A stretch of DNA of 64,000 nt. It comes from Marinomonas colpomeniae (GTDB taxonomy: Bacteria > Pseudomonadota > Gammaproteobacteria > Pseudomonadales > Marinomonadaceae). The stretch lies in the NCBI RefSeq assembly GCF_014803385.1, contig NZ_JACYFC010000001.1:516136-580135 (forward strand), written 5' to 3'. How positions within the stretch are numbered: position 1 is the stretch's first letter; every line of letters begins with the position of its first letter. A model generated the notes under the pieces. The model was not told where the DNA came from, ran no database searches, and saw only the letters and a program-made list of their open reading frames with translations. Positions 38,518 through 50,168 of the stretch are shown here, piece after piece. Position numbers and translations under genes: made by a program.

Positions 38518-41202
38518 TTGTCAGAAAATATGAGTGAGTCGGTACGATCACCAATTTGGGATATGTTCGCAAAGCAAGCTGCGTTCATTACAGCTTTGTT
38601 AGTTTTATTCTTCTTTGCTTTAGCTACCTATAGCTACAGTCCCGAAGATGCTGGTTGGTTTTATTCTGGCAATGGCAGCGTTGTTCAAAACTCTATGGGC
38701 CCAATAGGGGCTACTATTGCCGATCTAATATCTGGTTTTTTCGGTTCACTATTCTATTCACTACCTCCTTTATTCTTTTGGGTTGCTATTATCTTATGGT
38801 GTAACCCTCATTCACTGTTACCACTTAATAATGCCTTGCTTTGTACTATTGGTAGTATCTTGTATTTATCTTTTGGCTCTGTCTTATGTTTTTTACACAC
38901 GGTTGGTGAGCCCTCTCTTCAATATGGTACTGGCGGTATATTAGGCGATGGCTTAGGGCGTTTGCTTTATGGTTTCATTGGATATGATGGCGCCACGTTA
39001 GTGAGTCTAGCTTTAGTCGTTTTATCTTTTACATTATTGTCTCAACTGCATTGGTTGAGTCTAATGGATAGATTGGGTGAAATGGCTTTTAACCTTGTGA
39101 TGTATATTCGCCAGAAATGGTCAAATCACCGTGAAGAGAAAAAAAATAAAGAAAGTACAGCTATTGATAGTGTAAATGATGAAGTTGAAGAGTCTGAAGA
39201 GCCTGCGATTGTTCGTAAAAGAAGGAATGCGCAAAAAGAAGAAGTTACTGTTGAAGATTTGTCTGTAGATGAGTCTGCATTAGATGAGCTGTCAAAAATT
39301 AAAAAAACTCGATTTGGGCTGACCTCAATTTTTTCTAAGTCTCATAACGTTTCTGCAGATGAGGAGGTTAAGATTCATGAAGAGCCTAGCTTTTCTGATC
39401 TAGACTCCCTTTCTATCGATGATGGTGATATGAGTTTTGATGATACGCTTTATATAGAGGAGTCATTTGATACAGAAAATACAAATACCTCATCATCTTT
39501 TGCTACTAATGACAGTAAGGTCAAGGAAAATGATAGTAAAGGGCTCCGGACTTCTGGGGTATCAAAAGCGCAAGCGGATGCTATGTTGTTCCAAGAAGAA
39601 AAAGCTGAAATAACACCAACAGCCCATAAGCCTGCATTTCGTACTCTATCAGAAGCGAAACAATTAGATTCTTTGGGTGGGCCTTCTGCAAATGAAGAGG
39701 GTATTAAGTCTGAACAAAAAGCTTATTCATTACCTGATCGCAGTGTCTTAACTAAGCCTAAACCTAAGCAAGGTGGGTATTCAGAGAATGAGTTGCTGGA
39801 ATTATCTGAACTTTTAGAATTGCGCCTACAAGATTTTGGTGTGAAGGCGGAAGTTGTCGAAGTAAACCCTGGGCCTGTTATCACTCGCTTTGAGATACAG
39901 CCAGCGCCTGGAGTAAAAGTTTCTAGAATTACGAATTTGGCAAAAGATCTCGCACGTTCTTTAAGTGTGATGAGTGTGCGAGTGGTTGAAGTTATTGCAG
40001 GGAAATCAACCATAGGTATCGAGATTCCGAATCAAGTTCGTGACACTGTTTCTTTTTCTGAGGTCATTAATTGTGATATGTATGATCGAGCGTCATCTCC
40101 ACTTACATTGTCTCTTGGTCATGATATTTCTGGTGAGCCGGTGGTTGTTGATTTGGCAAAAATGCCTCACGTTCTTGTGGCCGGTACAACAGGCTCAGGT
40201 AAATCTGTTGGTGTGAATGCCATGATCTTAAGTATGTTGCTGAAGTCAACGCCAGACGAAGTTCGTATGATCATGGTTGACCCAAAGATGCTTGAGCTGT
40301 CTATTTACGAAGGCATCCCCCATCTTTTAACGCCTGTTATTACTGATATGAAAGATGCAGCGAATGGTTTGCGTTGGTCGGTTGATGAAATGGAGCGTCG
40401 CTATAAATTAATGTCAAAACTGGGCGTGCGTAACATCGCAGGCTACAACAAAAAAGTTCGTGATGCTATGGATGCTGGTTCACCAATTGAAGACCCATTA
40501 TGGCAACCAGAAATGGCGATGTTCTCTGAAGACGGTGTTGCGCGTACAGTTCCGCATTTAGAGCCTTTGCCTTATATCGTTATTATCGTGGATGAATTTG
40601 CAGACATGATGATGATTGTTGGCAAAAAAGTTGAAGAATTGATTGCTCGGATTGCACAAAAGGCGAGAGCGGCCGGTATACATTTGATTCTGGCCACACA
40701 GCGACCTTCTGTTGACGTAATTACGGGCCTAATTAAGGCTAATATACCAACGCGAATGGCATTTCAGGTTTCTTCAAAAATTGATTCTCGTACAATTTTG
40801 GATCAAGGTGGCGCAGATCAGCTTTTAGGTATGGGTGACATGCTGTATTTACCTGCGGGCTTGCCAACGCCAATTCGGGTGCATGGGGCTTTTGTTTCTG
40901 ATGAAGAAGTGCATGCGGTTGTAGAGGAGTGGAAAAAAAGAGGTGAGCCTGCGTATATTAACGATGTTGTTGTGAACCCTGAAGACTTGATGTCCAATGA
41001 TAATAGTGAAGACAAAGACGCTCTTTATGATGAAGCTGTGAAAATTGTGTTAGAAACGCGTAAAGCTTCTATCTCATCTGTTCAACGACGTTTAAAAATA
41101 GGCTACAACAGAGCGGCGAATTTGGTCGAATCAATGGAATCGGCAGGCTTAGTTGGTCCAATGGGAACTAATGGGCAGCGCGAGATTTTAATTCCTGAGT
41201 GA
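38518..41202 (+). CDS. ftsK: DNA translocase FtsK
   Basis: 894 residues, at the larger end for the family. Four membrane helices in about the first 190 residues, an acidic low-complexity linker, then the motor with Walker A GTTGSGKS at 556-563 and Walker [15 protein letters not shown]-terminal gamma winged-helix follows (about residues 830-894) and would read KOPS. It coordinates chromosome segregation and division at the septum. The start is TTG at 38518 with AGGAAG seven bases upstream; ATG at 38530 is the alternative. Confidence 0.96.
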   Translation: MSENMSESVRSPIWDMFAKQAAFITALLVLFFFALATYSYSPEDAGWFYSGNGSVVQNSMGPIGATIADLISGFFGSLFYSLPPLFFWVAIILWCNPHSLLPLNNALLCTIGSILYLSFGSVLCFLHTVGEPSLQYGTGGILGDGLGRLLYGFIGYDGATLVSLALVVLSFTLLSQLHWLSLMDRLGEMAFNLVMYIRQKWSNHREEKKNKESTAIDSVNDEVEESEEPAIVRKRRNAQKEEVTVEDLSVDESALDELSKIKKTRFGLTSIFSKSHNVSADEEVKIHEEPSFSDLDSLSIDDGDMSFDDTLYIEESFDTENTNTSSSFATNDSKVKENDSKGLRTSGVSKAQADAMLFQEEKAEITPTAHKPAFRTLSEAKQLDSLGGPSANEEGIKSEQKAYSLPDRSVLTKPKPKQGGYSENELLELSELLELRLQDFGVKAEVVEVNPGPVITRFEIQPAPGVKVSRITNLAKDLARSLSVMSVRVVEVIAGKSTIGIEIPNQVRDTVSFSEVINCDMYDRASSPLTLSLGHDISGEPVVVDLAKMPHVLVAGTTGSGKSVGVNAMILSMLLKSTPDEVRMIMVDPKMLELSIYEGIPHLLTPVITDMKDAANGLRWSVDEMERRYKLMSKLGVRNIAGYNKKVRDAMDAGSPIEDPLWQPEMAMFSEDGVARTVPHLEPLPYIVIIVDEFADMMMIVGKKVEELIARIAQKARAAGIHLILATQRPSVDVITGLIKANIPTRMAFQVSSKIDSRTILDQGGADQLLGMGDMLYLPAGLPTPIRVHGAFVSDEEVHAVVEEWKKRGEPAYINDVVVNPEDLMSNDNSEDKDALYDEAVKIVLETRKASISSVQRRLKIGYNRAANLVESMESAGLVGPMGTNGQREILIPE

Positions 41203-41283
41203 TTTTTTACAGTTTTTTAAGCAGCTACTTTTATGCTGATTATTAGAAAATGCTTTCTTGGGGCAGTTATATGGAGAAGTGCT

Positions 41284-41913
41284 TTGATAAATAAATTAAT
41301 CACAATGTGTGTCGTAACCGTTTTATTTTCTTTTCAAGCCGCTATAGCGCAAGAAAATGACAATGTTGTTCGTTCAGTTGAAAACTTGTTAGAGGTAAAT
41401 CGGAATATTGAAGGTGAGTTTCGACAGGTTACTTATGATGAAAAGGGTAAAGAGTTACAAGTCAGTCAAGGTGTATTTCTTTTAGCAAAACCTAATCAAT
41501 TTGTTTGGGATAGTGTTACACCTTTTGCTCAGCGTATCGTTTCAGATGGTAAAACTATTACAGTATGGGATGTGGATTTAGAGCAAGCAACGCAAAAAGC
41601 GGTATCTGATTCGATATCAAGTTCTCCTGCAGCCTTGCTTGGTCAACCTGCTTCAGAAGTGTTGCCTAACTATAAAGTAGAGTCATTGGGTGGTGGTCAA
41701 TTTAGCTTGTCACCTAAAGAAGGCCAAGATTTATTTCAGACGTTAACCTTGTCATTCGAAAATAAAGTAATCAGCACTATGACTATTTTAGACGCACTAG
41801 GGCAAACAACTGTTATTGAGTTTAAAAATGTTGAAACCCATAAGGGTGTGGCTAAAGAGAATTTCTCTTTAGATTTACCTGATAATGTAGACGTCATTGT
41901 AGAAGGTCGGTAA
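41284..41913 (+). CDS. lolA: Outer-membrane lipoprotein carrier protein LolA
   Basis: About 209 residues from TTG at 41284, with GGAG seven bases upstream. This gives a normal signal peptide ending QAAIA; an in-frame ATG at 41233 would add 17 residues. The periplasmic carrier domain shows [41 protein letters not shown] and [12 protein letters not shown]. It shuttles lipoproteins from LolCDE to LolB. It overlaps rarA by one base (TAATG), an arrangement known in Pseudomonas. Confidence 0.94.
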   Translation: MINKLITMCVVTVLFSFQAAIAQENDNVVRSVENLLEVNRNIEGEFRQVTYDEKGKELQVSQGVFLLAKPNQFVWDSVTPFAQRIVSDGKTITVWDVDLEQATQKAVSDSISSSPAALLGQPASEVLPNYKVESLGGGQFSLSPKEGQDLFQTLTLSFENKVISTMTILDALGQTTVIEFKNVETHKGVAKENFSLDLPDNVDVIVEGR

Positions 41914-43271
41914 TGAAAGATCTTTTCTCGGATGTGCCGACAGAGGCTTATAAGCCTCTTGCTGCCAGAATGCGACCTGCATCTTTGGATGATTATATCG
42001 GGCAAGCGCATTTAGTCGGTCCGGGAAAACCACTACGAAGAATGGTTGAAACAGGGAATTGCCATTCCTTTATTTTATGGGGGCCGCCAGGAGTTGGCAA
42101 AACGACCTTTGCTCAATTACTGTCACATGCTTTAGATGCGCAATTTATTGAGATATCCGCAGTGATGTCTGGCGTAAAAGAAATTCGTGCTGCCGTAGAT
42201 CAAGCAAAACAACTGCGTATGATGAATGGAACGCAAACAGTCTTGTTTGTTGACGAAGTGCATCGGTTTAATAAATCCCAGCAAGACGCATTTTTACCCT
42301 TTATTGAAGATGGCACTTTTTTGTTTATTGGTGCCACCACAGAAAATCCTGCTTTTGAATTGAATTCTGCGTTGCTATCAAGAGCGCGTGTTTATCGGTT
42401 AAAAACACCATCAACAGAAGATGTTGAGGCTGTTTTGATTCGAGCTATTGAAGACCGTGAAAAAGGAATAGGAAGCGGTGGGTTTCAGATATCGGAGTAT
42501 TTTGTTTCTGTGTTAGCGCAAGCCGCAGATGGCGATATTCGACGTGGCTTGAATTTTTTAGAAATATTATCTGATCTTGTGGAGCCCGAAAGCGAGGTGA
42601 CGCAAGAACAGTTAGAAGATGTATTAGGTGGAAGTGTCCGTCGTTTTGATCGTAAAGGTGATGTTTTTTACGATCAGATATCTGCTTTTCACAAGTCGGT
42701 CCGAGGCTCTTCTCCGGATGGTGCCTTGTATTGGATGGCGCGTATGTTAGATGGTGGTTGCGACCCTTTGTATATTGCACGGCGTTTGTTGGCGATTGCG
42801 TCAGAAGATATAGGAAATGCAGACCCAAGAGCATTACAGGTAGGTTTAAATGCGTGGGATGTGTTTGAGCGTGTTGGCCCAGGTGAAGGAAATCGAGCAA
42901 TAGCACAAGCTGCAGTTTATATGGCGAGTGCGCCTAAAAGCAATGCGGTTTATCAGGCGTTTAATCAAGTTATGTCTGATGTTGCTGATCAGCCAAGTTA
43001 TGAGGTGCCAAACCACTTACGTAATGCTCCAACATCATTGGCTAAAAGTATGGGGCATGGTGATGAATATCGTTACGCTCATAATGAAGAGCATGCTTAT
43101 GCCGCTGGCGAGAACTATTTGCCAGAAGAGCTTGCTGAGATGCGTTATTATCAACCGACAGATCGTGGGTTGGAGAAAAAAATCACTGATAAGTTAGCGT
43201 GGTTATCTGGGCTGGATGATCAGAGTGATCGTAAGCGTTATGAGTTCATGTCACGAGAAAAAGACCTATGA
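41913..43271 (+). CDS. rarA: Replication-associated recombination protein RarA (MgsA)
   Basis: 452 residues. AAA+ ATPase with Walker A GPPGVGKT (57-64) and [16 protein letters not shown]. The C-terminal tetramerisation part includes [23 protein letters not shown]. It acts at stalled forks and ssDNA ends. It starts one base inside the lolA stop and ends in an ATGA overlap with crcB, so lolA-rarA-crcB are tightly coupled. Confidence 0.95.
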   Translation: MKDLFSDVPTEAYKPLAARMRPASLDDYIGQAHLVGPGKPLRRMVETGNCHSFILWGPPGVGKTTFAQLLSHALDAQFIEISAVMSGVKEIRAAVDQAKQLRMMNGTQTVLFVDEVHRFNKSQQDAFLPFIEDGTFLFIGATTENPAFELNSALLSRARVYRLKTPSTEDVEAVLIRAIEDREKGIGSGGFQISEYFVSVLAQAADGDIRRGLNFLEILSDLVEPESEVTQEQLEDVLGGSVRRFDRKGDVFYDQISAFHKSVRGSSPDGALYWMARMLDGGCDPLYIARRLLAIASEDIGNADPRALQVGLNAWDVFERVGPGEGNRAIAQAAVYMASAPKSNAVYQAFNQVMSDVADQPSYEVPNHLRNAPTSLAKSMGHGDEYRYAHNEEHAYAAGENYLPEELAEMRYYQPTDRGLEKKITDKLAWLSGLDDQSDRKRYEFMSREKDL

Positions 43272-43639
43272 TGTATTTTATGATCGCGATTGGCGGAGCC
43301 TTCGGTGCGTTAAGCCGATATGGTATGACAAGATGGATTAACAGTTATTGGCAGCATCATTTTCCACTTGCAACCATGCTAATTAATGTAGTCGGTTGTG
43401 TGTTAATGGGCGTTGCGTTTGTGGTAATAAGTGAGCGAATGCCGTTACTTGAACCCTATCGTCCTTTGATAATGGTGGGTTTTTTAGGTGCATTTACAAC
43501 ATTTTCGACTTTTTCGTTAGAAATTGTCTCGCTTATTAACATGCAGGCTTGGCTAAGTGCGATAAGCTATTTATTATTGAGTTGTATTTTAGGTATTGTT
43601 GGCCTTGCCATAGGCATGGCCATAGCTAGATTTTTCTAA
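43268..43639 (+). CDS. crcB: Fluoride channel CrcB (Fluc)
   Basis: 123 residues, four membrane helices. Family motifs are [28 protein letters not shown] and [15 protein letters not shown]. It forms a dual-topology dimeric fluoride channel. Unlike riboswitch-controlled copies, it is inside an operon between rarA and serS, with no room for its own riboswitch. Confidence 0.93.
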   Translation: MMYFMIAIGGAFGALSRYGMTRWINSYWQHHFPLATMLINVVGCVLMGVAFVVISERMPLLEPYRPLIMVGFLGAFTTFSTFSLEIVSLINMQAWLSAISYLLLSCILGIVGLAIGMAIARFF

Positions 43640-43655
43640 TTCATTTTTTGATTGA

Positions 43656-45005
<1,350 letters not shown>

Positions 45006-45020
45006 TTTACAGGACTAATA

Positions 45021-45046
45021 AAAAAGCCTCGTAGGAGGCTTTTTTT
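45021..45046 (+). terminator. Terminator after serS
   Basis: Stem aaaaagcctc / gaggctttttt with a four-base loop. cobA starts only 15 bases later, so reading may be partial. Confidence 0.75.
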
Positions 45047-45061
45047 GTATGAGAGCAAATT

Positions 45062-45805
45062 ATGACGGGCAAGGTCTATTTGATTGGTGCGGGTCCAGGG
45101 GATCCAGAATTATTAACGTTAAAAGCTTATCGCTTATTAAAAATGGCGGATGTGGTTTTATATGATCGATTGGTTGGTAAAGAAATTATCGATCTGATTC
45201 CTGAAACAGCAGAAAAAATGTACGTAGGTAAGGCTAAATCACTTCATAGCCTTCCGCAAAACGAAATTAACAGCTTGCTGGCTCGTAAGGCTAAAGAAGG
45301 TAATATGGTAGTTCGTCTTAAAGGCGGCGACCCTTTTATCTTCGGCCGAGGCGGTGAAGAGCTAGAAGAGTTAATTGAAGAAAATGTGGCATTCGAAGTT
45401 GTGCCGGGTGTAACTGCTGCCGCTGGTTGTGCTGCGTATGCAGGAATTCCTTTAACGCATCGTGATTATGCTCAATCAGTGCGATTTTTAACTGGGCATT
45501 TAAAAGATGGGACAACTGATCTTCCGTGGGAAGAATTGGTTCATCCAGCTCAAACTTTAGTTATCTATATGGGCTTAACAGGCTTAAAGGAGATAAGTCA
45601 GTCTCTGATGAAGTTTGGTATGAAGCCATCTATGCCTGTCGCCATTGTCGAAAAAGGCACCACTAAAGAGCAGCGTGTTTTCACATCGACAATTGAACAT
45701 GCCTATGATGTTTCGATAAAAAATGAAGCGAAATCACCGGCTTTATTAATTATTGGTGAAGTCGTAACCTTACAGGAAAAACTAGAATGGTATGGGAAGT
45801 ACTAA
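45062..45805 (+). CDS. cobA: Uroporphyrinogen-III C-methyltransferase
   Basis: 247 residues, only the methyltransferase module of Cys[35 protein letters not shown] and [22 protein letters not shown] are the family blocks. It makes precorrin-2 from uroporphyrinogen III, on the route to siroheme or cobalamin. The dehydrogenase/ferrochelatase module of CysG is absent here and must be elsewhere. It follows serS, the same neighbour as in Pseudomonas. Confidence 0.95.
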   Translation: MTGKVYLIGAGPGDPELLTLKAYRLLKMADVVLYDRLVGKEIIDLIPETAEKMYVGKAKSLHSLPQNEINSLLARKAKEGNMVVRLKGGDPFIFGRGGEELEELIEENVAFEVVPGVTAAAGCAAYAGIPLTHRDYAQSVRFLTGHLKDGTTDLPWEELVHPAQTLVIYMGLTGLKEISQSLMKFGMKPSMPVAIVEKGTTKEQRVFTSTIEHAYDVSIKNEAKSPALLIIGEVVTLQEKLEWYGKY

Positions 45806-45830
45806 TTCGTAATTTCCATAAATAGAAAAT

Positions 45831-45871
45831 AAAAAAGCGGAGTTCATTAAGTTAAAGCTCCGTTTTTTTAT
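45831..45871. terminator. Terminator between cobA and tusE
   Basis: Arms aaaaaagcggag / ctccgtttttt (one slip) with a loop of about 14 bases, between convergent genes. Confidence 0.6.
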
Positions 45872-45894
45872 TGATTAGATAGTAATCAAATCTA

Positions 45895-46215
45895 TTACAA
45901 GCAGTTGGCGGGTTTTGGTAAACCTGCAATTTTCGCGGCTAACTTTGGTGGACTGCCAGGAAAAAGTGTCATTAAGTAAATGCTTCTGCCTTTCTCTGAA
46001 CCAAGTGCTTTGCTAACAGTTTTTACTAAAGGTCGCATGGCAGGAGATACTTCGTATTCATTGTAGAAGTTGCGGAGTAAATGAATGATTTCCCAATGAG
46101 CATCGGTAAGTTCTAGATTGAGCTCTCTAGCTAATTGATTGGCTAGTTCAGGTGTCCAATCTTGTAAATTCAGTAAATAGCCTTCTTCGTCTAAAATTGG
46201 CGTCTTATTTTCCAT
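45895..46215 (-). CDS. tusE: Sulfur relay protein TusE (DsrC family)
   Basis: 106 residues. DsrC/TusE fold: DEEGYLLNLQDWTPELANQLA, then FYNEYEVSPAMRPLVKTV. The penultimate Cys105 (PKPANCL) carries the persulfide to MnmA. It is last in a tusDCBE unit on the minus strand. There is a single C-terminal Cys, so the TusE type, not the dissimilatory DsrC. Confidence 0.93.
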   Translation of the reverse strand: MENKTPILDEEGYLLNLQDWTPELANQLARELNLELTDAHWEIIHLLRNFYNEYEVSPAMRPLVKTVSKALGSEKGRSIYLMTLFPGSPPKLAAKIAGLPKPANCL

Positions 46216-46240
46216 AAATGCAGTCTCGTCTTTCTAGTCG

Positions 46241-46528
46241 TTACCAGCTTATATTTGCTTGGGCGGAAAAAGTGAGTTCTACCCATTCTTCGTCAGAAAG
46301 TGATATTCCTATTTTAGGTGTTAATCCATAAGCTTTTACATCACTTTGTAAATAGAAGATTTCGATATTTTTTTTATCTATAAGTATTTTAAATGAATTA
46401 CTATGTTGGGTCGTTCGTAAAATACCTTCTTCAATAAGTAATATTTGGTCGCCTGTTTGAAGGCTGTTTTGCCATGTTTCTTCAAGGTCGACAGTGTAAG
46501 CAAGCTGGTTTATTTGATGAAGTGTCAT
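46241..46528 (-). CDS. tusB: Sulfur relay protein TusB (DsrH)
   Basis: 95 residues from ATG at 46528, two bases after the tusC stop; an in-frame extension to 46609 would overlap tusC. MTLHQINQLAY start, then GDQILLIEEGILR, typical DsrH fold. It forms the TusBCD hexamer that passes sulfur to TusE. It is the least conserved of the set. Confidence 0.85.
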   Translation of the reverse strand: MTLHQINQLAYTVDLEETWQNSLQTGDQILLIEEGILRTTQHSNSFKILIDKKNIEIFYLQSDVKAYGLTPKIGISLSDEEWVELTFSAQANISW

Positions 46529-46530
46529 AA

Positions 46531-46878
46531 TTAGAACCGAAAAACCTGTTGGTAATTTGAAAACATCTGATTCCACTCTGTTTCGTTGAGCGCTTGAGTT
46601 CCTTGCCATGTGTGTTCCGTATTGGAATTTAGGTGGGACTCTTGGATAAAGATATTTTCAATATCGTAAAATTCTAAACCTTCTAGTAATTTATGAAGAT
46701 TTTTCCCTTGTTCTACTTCGGGGCTTTGATTAGTTCCTAAAATAGACAGCGCTGCGCCAGATAAACAAAGATCAACAGCTTGTTCAAAAGTCGCCAAAAC
46801 CAAAGCAAGGTCCAAACCTTCTTTACAAGATAGACTTGAATAGGGGCTACTGTTTAGGTGAATTAAAGTGTTCTTCAT
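46531..46878 (-). CDS. tusC: Sulfur relay protein TusC (DsrF)
   Basis: 115 residues of the DsrE/F fold: LNSSPYSSLSCKEGLDLALVLATFEQAVDLCLSGAALSILG is the TusC core. It is encoded between tusD and tusB with two- to four-base gaps, one transcription unit. Confidence 0.9.
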   Translation of the reverse strand: MKNTLIHLNSSPYSSLSCKEGLDLALVLATFEQAVDLCLSGAALSILGTNQSPEVEQGKNLHKLLEGLEFYDIENIFIQESHLNSNTEHTWQGTQALNETEWNQMFSNYQQVFRF

Positions 46879-46882
46879 TTGT

Positions 46883-47275
46883 TTACCTAAACTGAATGAT
46901 TTTATTTGTGGTGTTCATGAGTTCAACCAAAGTGCCTAACCCTTCAAGTTGGAATTGCTCAGCTAAGGAATGTTGATTTAATTCGTATCGACGACTTTCG
47001 TCCTCACTAATAATTCCGCGACGCACGGCTGCTGCAATACACAAATACAATGATATATCGTATTTTTTGGCAATGTTCTGCCACGCTTTTGTTAGGTGTA
47101 TTTCATCTCTAGGTGGTTGGTTTAATTTATTACCAATCAATACGGCGTCTTCATAAAAAAACACACCTTTAATACAGTCAGGATATCTTTTTAAGGCTGC
47201 TTGCATAAAGCGAAGAGCAGTGTGGCAAGCTTTACTTTGATACGGTGAGCCTGTGATTAGCAGGGTGTATTGCAT
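46883..47275 (-). CDS. tusD: Sulfur relay protein TusD (DsrE)
   Basis: About 130 residues from the ATG at 47275 (MQYTLLITGSPY), the family start; another ATG is eight codons upstream at 47299. The active cysteine lies in LYLCIAAAVRRG, matching the conserved CxAAAxRRG of TusD, which takes sulfur from TusA. It is first in tusDCBE. MnmA, the final acceptor, is encoded 16 kb to the left. Confidence 0.92.
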   Translation of the reverse strand: MQYTLLITGSPYQSKACHTALRFMQAALKRYPDCIKGVFFYEDAVLIGNKLNQPPRDEIHLTKAWQNIAKKYDISLYLCIAAAVRRGIISEDESRRYELNQHSLAEQFQLEGLGTLVELMNTTNKIIQFR

Positions 47276-47331
47276 TAAAAAACAACCTTTATAAAGCAAA
47301 TGAAATTAGCAGATTAATAAAGTTTACACAT

Positions 47332-47362
47332 AAAAAAGGCCGCAGTCTGCGGCCTTTTTTAT
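47332..47362. terminator. Terminator between the yccA-like gene and tusD
   Basis: Stem aaaaaaggccgca / tgcggcctttttt with a two- to four-base loop, almost fully symmetrical. Confidence 0.85.
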
Positions 47363-47404
47363 TTTGCGTTTGTTCTCCTTCTATACTTTCGTTAGAAAGA
47401 AGTA

Positions 47405-48070
47405 CTAGTCATCACTATTTGCCATGCCAAGCAAAGATAAGATGCTAAGGAACATGTTGTATAGAGAAACATACAAGTTCACAGTCGCAACAATGTAGTT
47501 TGTTTCACCACCACGTACGATTTGGTTTGTTTGCAGCAAAATAATAGCGGCAGAAAACAAGGCAAAACCCGCAGAGATGAAGATTTGAAGCGCTGGCATT
47601 TGTACAAAGAAGCCTGCGATAACAGCAAATAATAGGACAAAGAAACCTACTGTGATGAAGCCGTTAAGGAAGCTGAAATCTCTTTTTGAAATAAGCGCAT
47701 AAGCAGATAATGCTAAGAATGACAGGCCGGTAATGCCTAGCGCTGACATAATCAAACTTCCACCACCAGGCAGAGTTAAGTACATGCTTAAAATAGGGCC
47801 AAGAGTTAGTCCCATAAAACCAGTCAAAGCAAATACAAACAAAATGCCAAGTGAGCTATTTTTAAATTTGTGAGTTAAGAATAATAAACCATAAAAACCC
47901 ACGAGAGTAATGATCAACCCTGGATGTGGTAGATTCATTGTTACGCTTAAACCAGCTGTAAATGCACTGAATAACAATGTTAGAGACAAAAGTCCATAAG
48001 TGTTACGAAGCGTTTTATTTGCCGCTTGTGACGATGATGAAGGTGCCGATAAGGCTTCCGTATAACGCAT
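47405..48070 (-). CDS. yccA: Bax inhibitor-1 family membrane protein (YccA-like)
   Basis: 221 residues with seven hydrophobic segments after a short serine-rich N-terminus. The end LYVSLYNMFLSILSLLGMANSDD is typical of BI-1/YccA, where the aspartates near the C-terminus belong to the family pattern. YccA interacts with the FtsH protease in E. coli. It lies next to the tus genes, as in Pseudomonas and E. coli. Confidence 0.93.
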   Translation of the reverse strand: MRYTEALSAPSSSSQAANKTLRNTYGLLSLTLLFSAFTAGLSVTMNLPHPGLIITLVGFYGLLFLTHKFKNSSLGILFVFALTGFMGLTLGPILSMYLTLPGGGSLIMSALGITGLSFLALSAYALISKRDFSFLNGFITVGFFVLLFAVIAGFFVQMPALQIFISAGFALFSAAIILLQTNQIVRGGETNYIVATVNLYVSLYNMFLSILSLLGMANSDD

Positions 48071-48487
48071 GATTATTATTCCTCTAAGGTTTATAACTGT
48101 CTACTAAGACGTAATATGCGGTTGAAAGTTCCAAAGTTCAAGTTAGATTGTTTATCTAATGAGATAAAGATAGAAGAAAACTGCAAAATATAGAGGAAAA
48201 TTAAAAATAATTAAGCTTAATTGGCATTTTTTGCTTTTTATTGAGTTTAAAATCACTCTTATTTAGAGGGGCGTTGTTTAAATAAAGATAATGTTTAGGA
48301 TACTTATACCTATGGCCCCTTAGTTCTATTAAGGAATTTTTTTCTCCACCGTGTTCAGGAAAAATGAAAAATAGCCCTCTAATATTTGATATCTGCCTTT
48401 TTCAGTGCCATATGGTTTGTGAAGGTTATCGTGCTTATAGTGATAGCTTTTGGTAAACTATTGTACTAAATATGCGAAGCGAGATTT
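48071..48487. other. Divergent region yccA-like / dopC-like
   Basis: 417 AT-rich bases with no coding frame that I trust. It holds the promoters of both flanking genes. No DnaA boxes or phage attachment features were noticed. Confidence 0.5.
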
Positions 48488-49300
48488 ATGTTGGATAACG
48501 ACTACTCATTACCGATATCATTTTCTATGGCGGCCCAAATTGGGTTAGAGGAAACGGTGCTGCTGACTTTTTTAAAGCAGCAGGCTTACCTCGCTAACGC
48601 CCATGTTTTACGAGTTGAAATAAGTCGGTTAAGCGTCCAACTGCCTTTTTGGACTATGCCTATGTTGATGCGATTGTTGGCAAACTTACAGATTAGTCAA
48701 CTACTAAGTTTTCAACGCAAAGACGAAATATTAGACATTCAATTGGTGTCATCAAATAAGACGACACAAATAGCGCGAACACAAGAGACAGCATTAGCAC
48801 CTCAAGATGATGCGTTGATGAGTAAGATGGATAGATTGCATAAAGCATCTAGAGAAAAGCCAGAAGAATTTACTCCTCAGCCTAAAAGTTACCCAGCGAA
48901 GCAGGCTGTAAGGCAATATGATGCGCCTTTCTCTCCACCTGTAGCGAATGATCGTCGTGGCGTAACGGATTTTGATTTGTACCTTGAGCAAAAAGAACGC
49001 TCTCGTCAACCTGATCAATGGCAGCCAGAAGAAGCAACATTAGAGCAAATTACGCAAGCCGGTATCGCTCGTGATTTTGCCTTGTCTTTACAGCCTGAAT
49101 TTTTACTAAGAATTAAAGAGCAGCGTAAAAATGTCAGAACATGGAATAGCGAATTTTTTAAATACGTAAAACGTCAGTGGCAATACAAACAATCGGATCG
49201 GTCTTCATATGAAGGAACCTCAGGCAGTACAAAATTTAATAAAACCTCTCGAGAACAGGTTAGCGATGCCCTCACAAACATCCACGACACAGACTGGTGA
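48488..49300 (+). CDS. dopC: DnaT/lambda-O-like replication initiation protein (DopC-like)
   Basis: 270 residues. The N-terminal 90 residues look like a compact helical/winged-helix unit. A proline- and glutamine-rich linker (about 120-160) follows. Residues about 178-232 match the DnaT C-terminal ssDNA-binding pattern: WQPEEATLEQITQAGIARDFA, EFLLRIKEQRKNVRTWNSEFFKYV. The next gene overlaps it and looks like lambda P. I recall a published proposal that domesticated lambda O/P derivatives, named DopC and DopE, replace DciA or DnaC in some gammaproteobacteria; the pair fits that. The assignment is from motif pattern and context only. Confidence 0.75.
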   Translation: MLDNDYSLPISFSMAAQIGLEETVLLTFLKQQAYLANAHVLRVEISRLSVQLPFWTMPMLMRLLANLQISQLLSFQRKDEILDIQLVSSNKTTQIARTQETALAPQDDALMSKMDRLHKASREKPEEFTPQPKSYPAKQAVRQYDAPFSPPVANDRRGVTDFDLYLEQKERSRQPDQWQPEEATLEQITQAGIARDFALSLQPEFLLRIKEQRKNVRTWNSEFFKYVKRQWQYKQSDRSSYEGTSGSTKFNKTSREQVSDALTNIHDTDW

Positions 49301-50048
49301 GTCTGGAGCCTATGGTACAGGCTCTTTTAATGCCGGAAATACAAGTCGTGAATCTGGTCCAACTGAGGCAGAGCAGCAAACACGCGTTCTAGTGAATATG
49401 TTGTTTGCTCGTTTTAAGGCGATTTATACTCATAAATTTGCCTCTGCTTACAGTAATCCTGACGAAGTGAAGTTGGCGAAACGTGAGTGGGCAATTGCTT
49501 TGAAAGGATTTCAAGAGCCATTGTTAGCTTACGCGGTAGAGCGGACGAAAGAAGTGTACGCATGGCCGCCGACCATCTCTGAGTTTTTAAAACTAATTAG
49601 TACAGCGTATAAAGCATATGGTTTGGCTGATCCACGTTCAGCGTACTTAGAAGCCTGCTCTTGTCGAGTTGATCCGCTTACTTATAAGTGGAGTCATCCT
49701 GCTGTTTTTTTTGCTGGTTCAAAAGCTGGCTGGTATAAATTAAAGTCTGAAGAAGAGCGTGTATCCTGGACTTTATTTGAGCAAGCATACATCGCAATAG
49801 TTGATCGAGTGATCGCTGGTGAGCGTCTAGTCATTCCCAAAATAATAATGATTGAAGATAAGCTCACACTAGGTGTTCCAGATCTAACGAGTAAAATAGC
49901 TAAAGAATTGTCAATAGAAGAAGAAGAAGTTGCGGCTTTACTCTATTACACGCAAAAAACTCATGGATCTGGAGTGCGTAAGCGTTACAGAGAAATTAGC
50001 CAGAAAAAACTTTTAGAGATGGGTTATAAAGATAAACTTCCTGAATAG
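49266..50048 (+). CDS. dopE: Lambda-P-like helicase loader (DopE-like)
   Basis: About 260 residues from ATG at 49266; the frame is also open from 49209. An unstructured N-terminus precedes a lambda-P-like core: RVLVNMLFARFKAIYTHKFAS, EVKLAKREWAIALKGF, the WPPTISEFLKL segment (lambda P has FLPSPGQFVAW), and YKWSHPAVFFAGSKAGWYKL. Lambda P binds DnaB and delivers it to the origin. The gene overlaps dopC by 35 to 92 bases, so they are coupled. No phage genes lie nearby, arguing for domestication. Confidence 0.72.
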   Translation: MPSQTSTTQTGESGAYGTGSFNAGNTSRESGPTEAEQQTRVLVNMLFARFKAIYTHKFASAYSNPDEVKLAKREWAIALKGFQEPLLAYAVERTKEVYAWPPTISEFLKLISTAYKAYGLADPRSAYLEACSCRVDPLTYKWSHPAVFFAGSKAGWYKLKSEEERVSWTLFEQAYIAIVDRVIAGERLVIPKIIMIEDKLTLGVPDLTSKIAKELSIEEEEVAALLYYTQKTHGSGVRKRYREISQKKLLEMGYKDKLPE

Positions 50049-50168
50049 TGAATCTATTTGATTTGTGTCATGCGACACGTTTTATCCTAGCAAGGATGCT
50101 ATCGATGTAAATTTTATCTGCACACGGTGAAAGTTACATAAGATATTGAAACGTTTGGTAAGGTGATT

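Noticed and set aside
43268-43639. Fluoride riboswitch before crcB
   Set aside because: crcB starts inside the end of rarA, leaving no leader.
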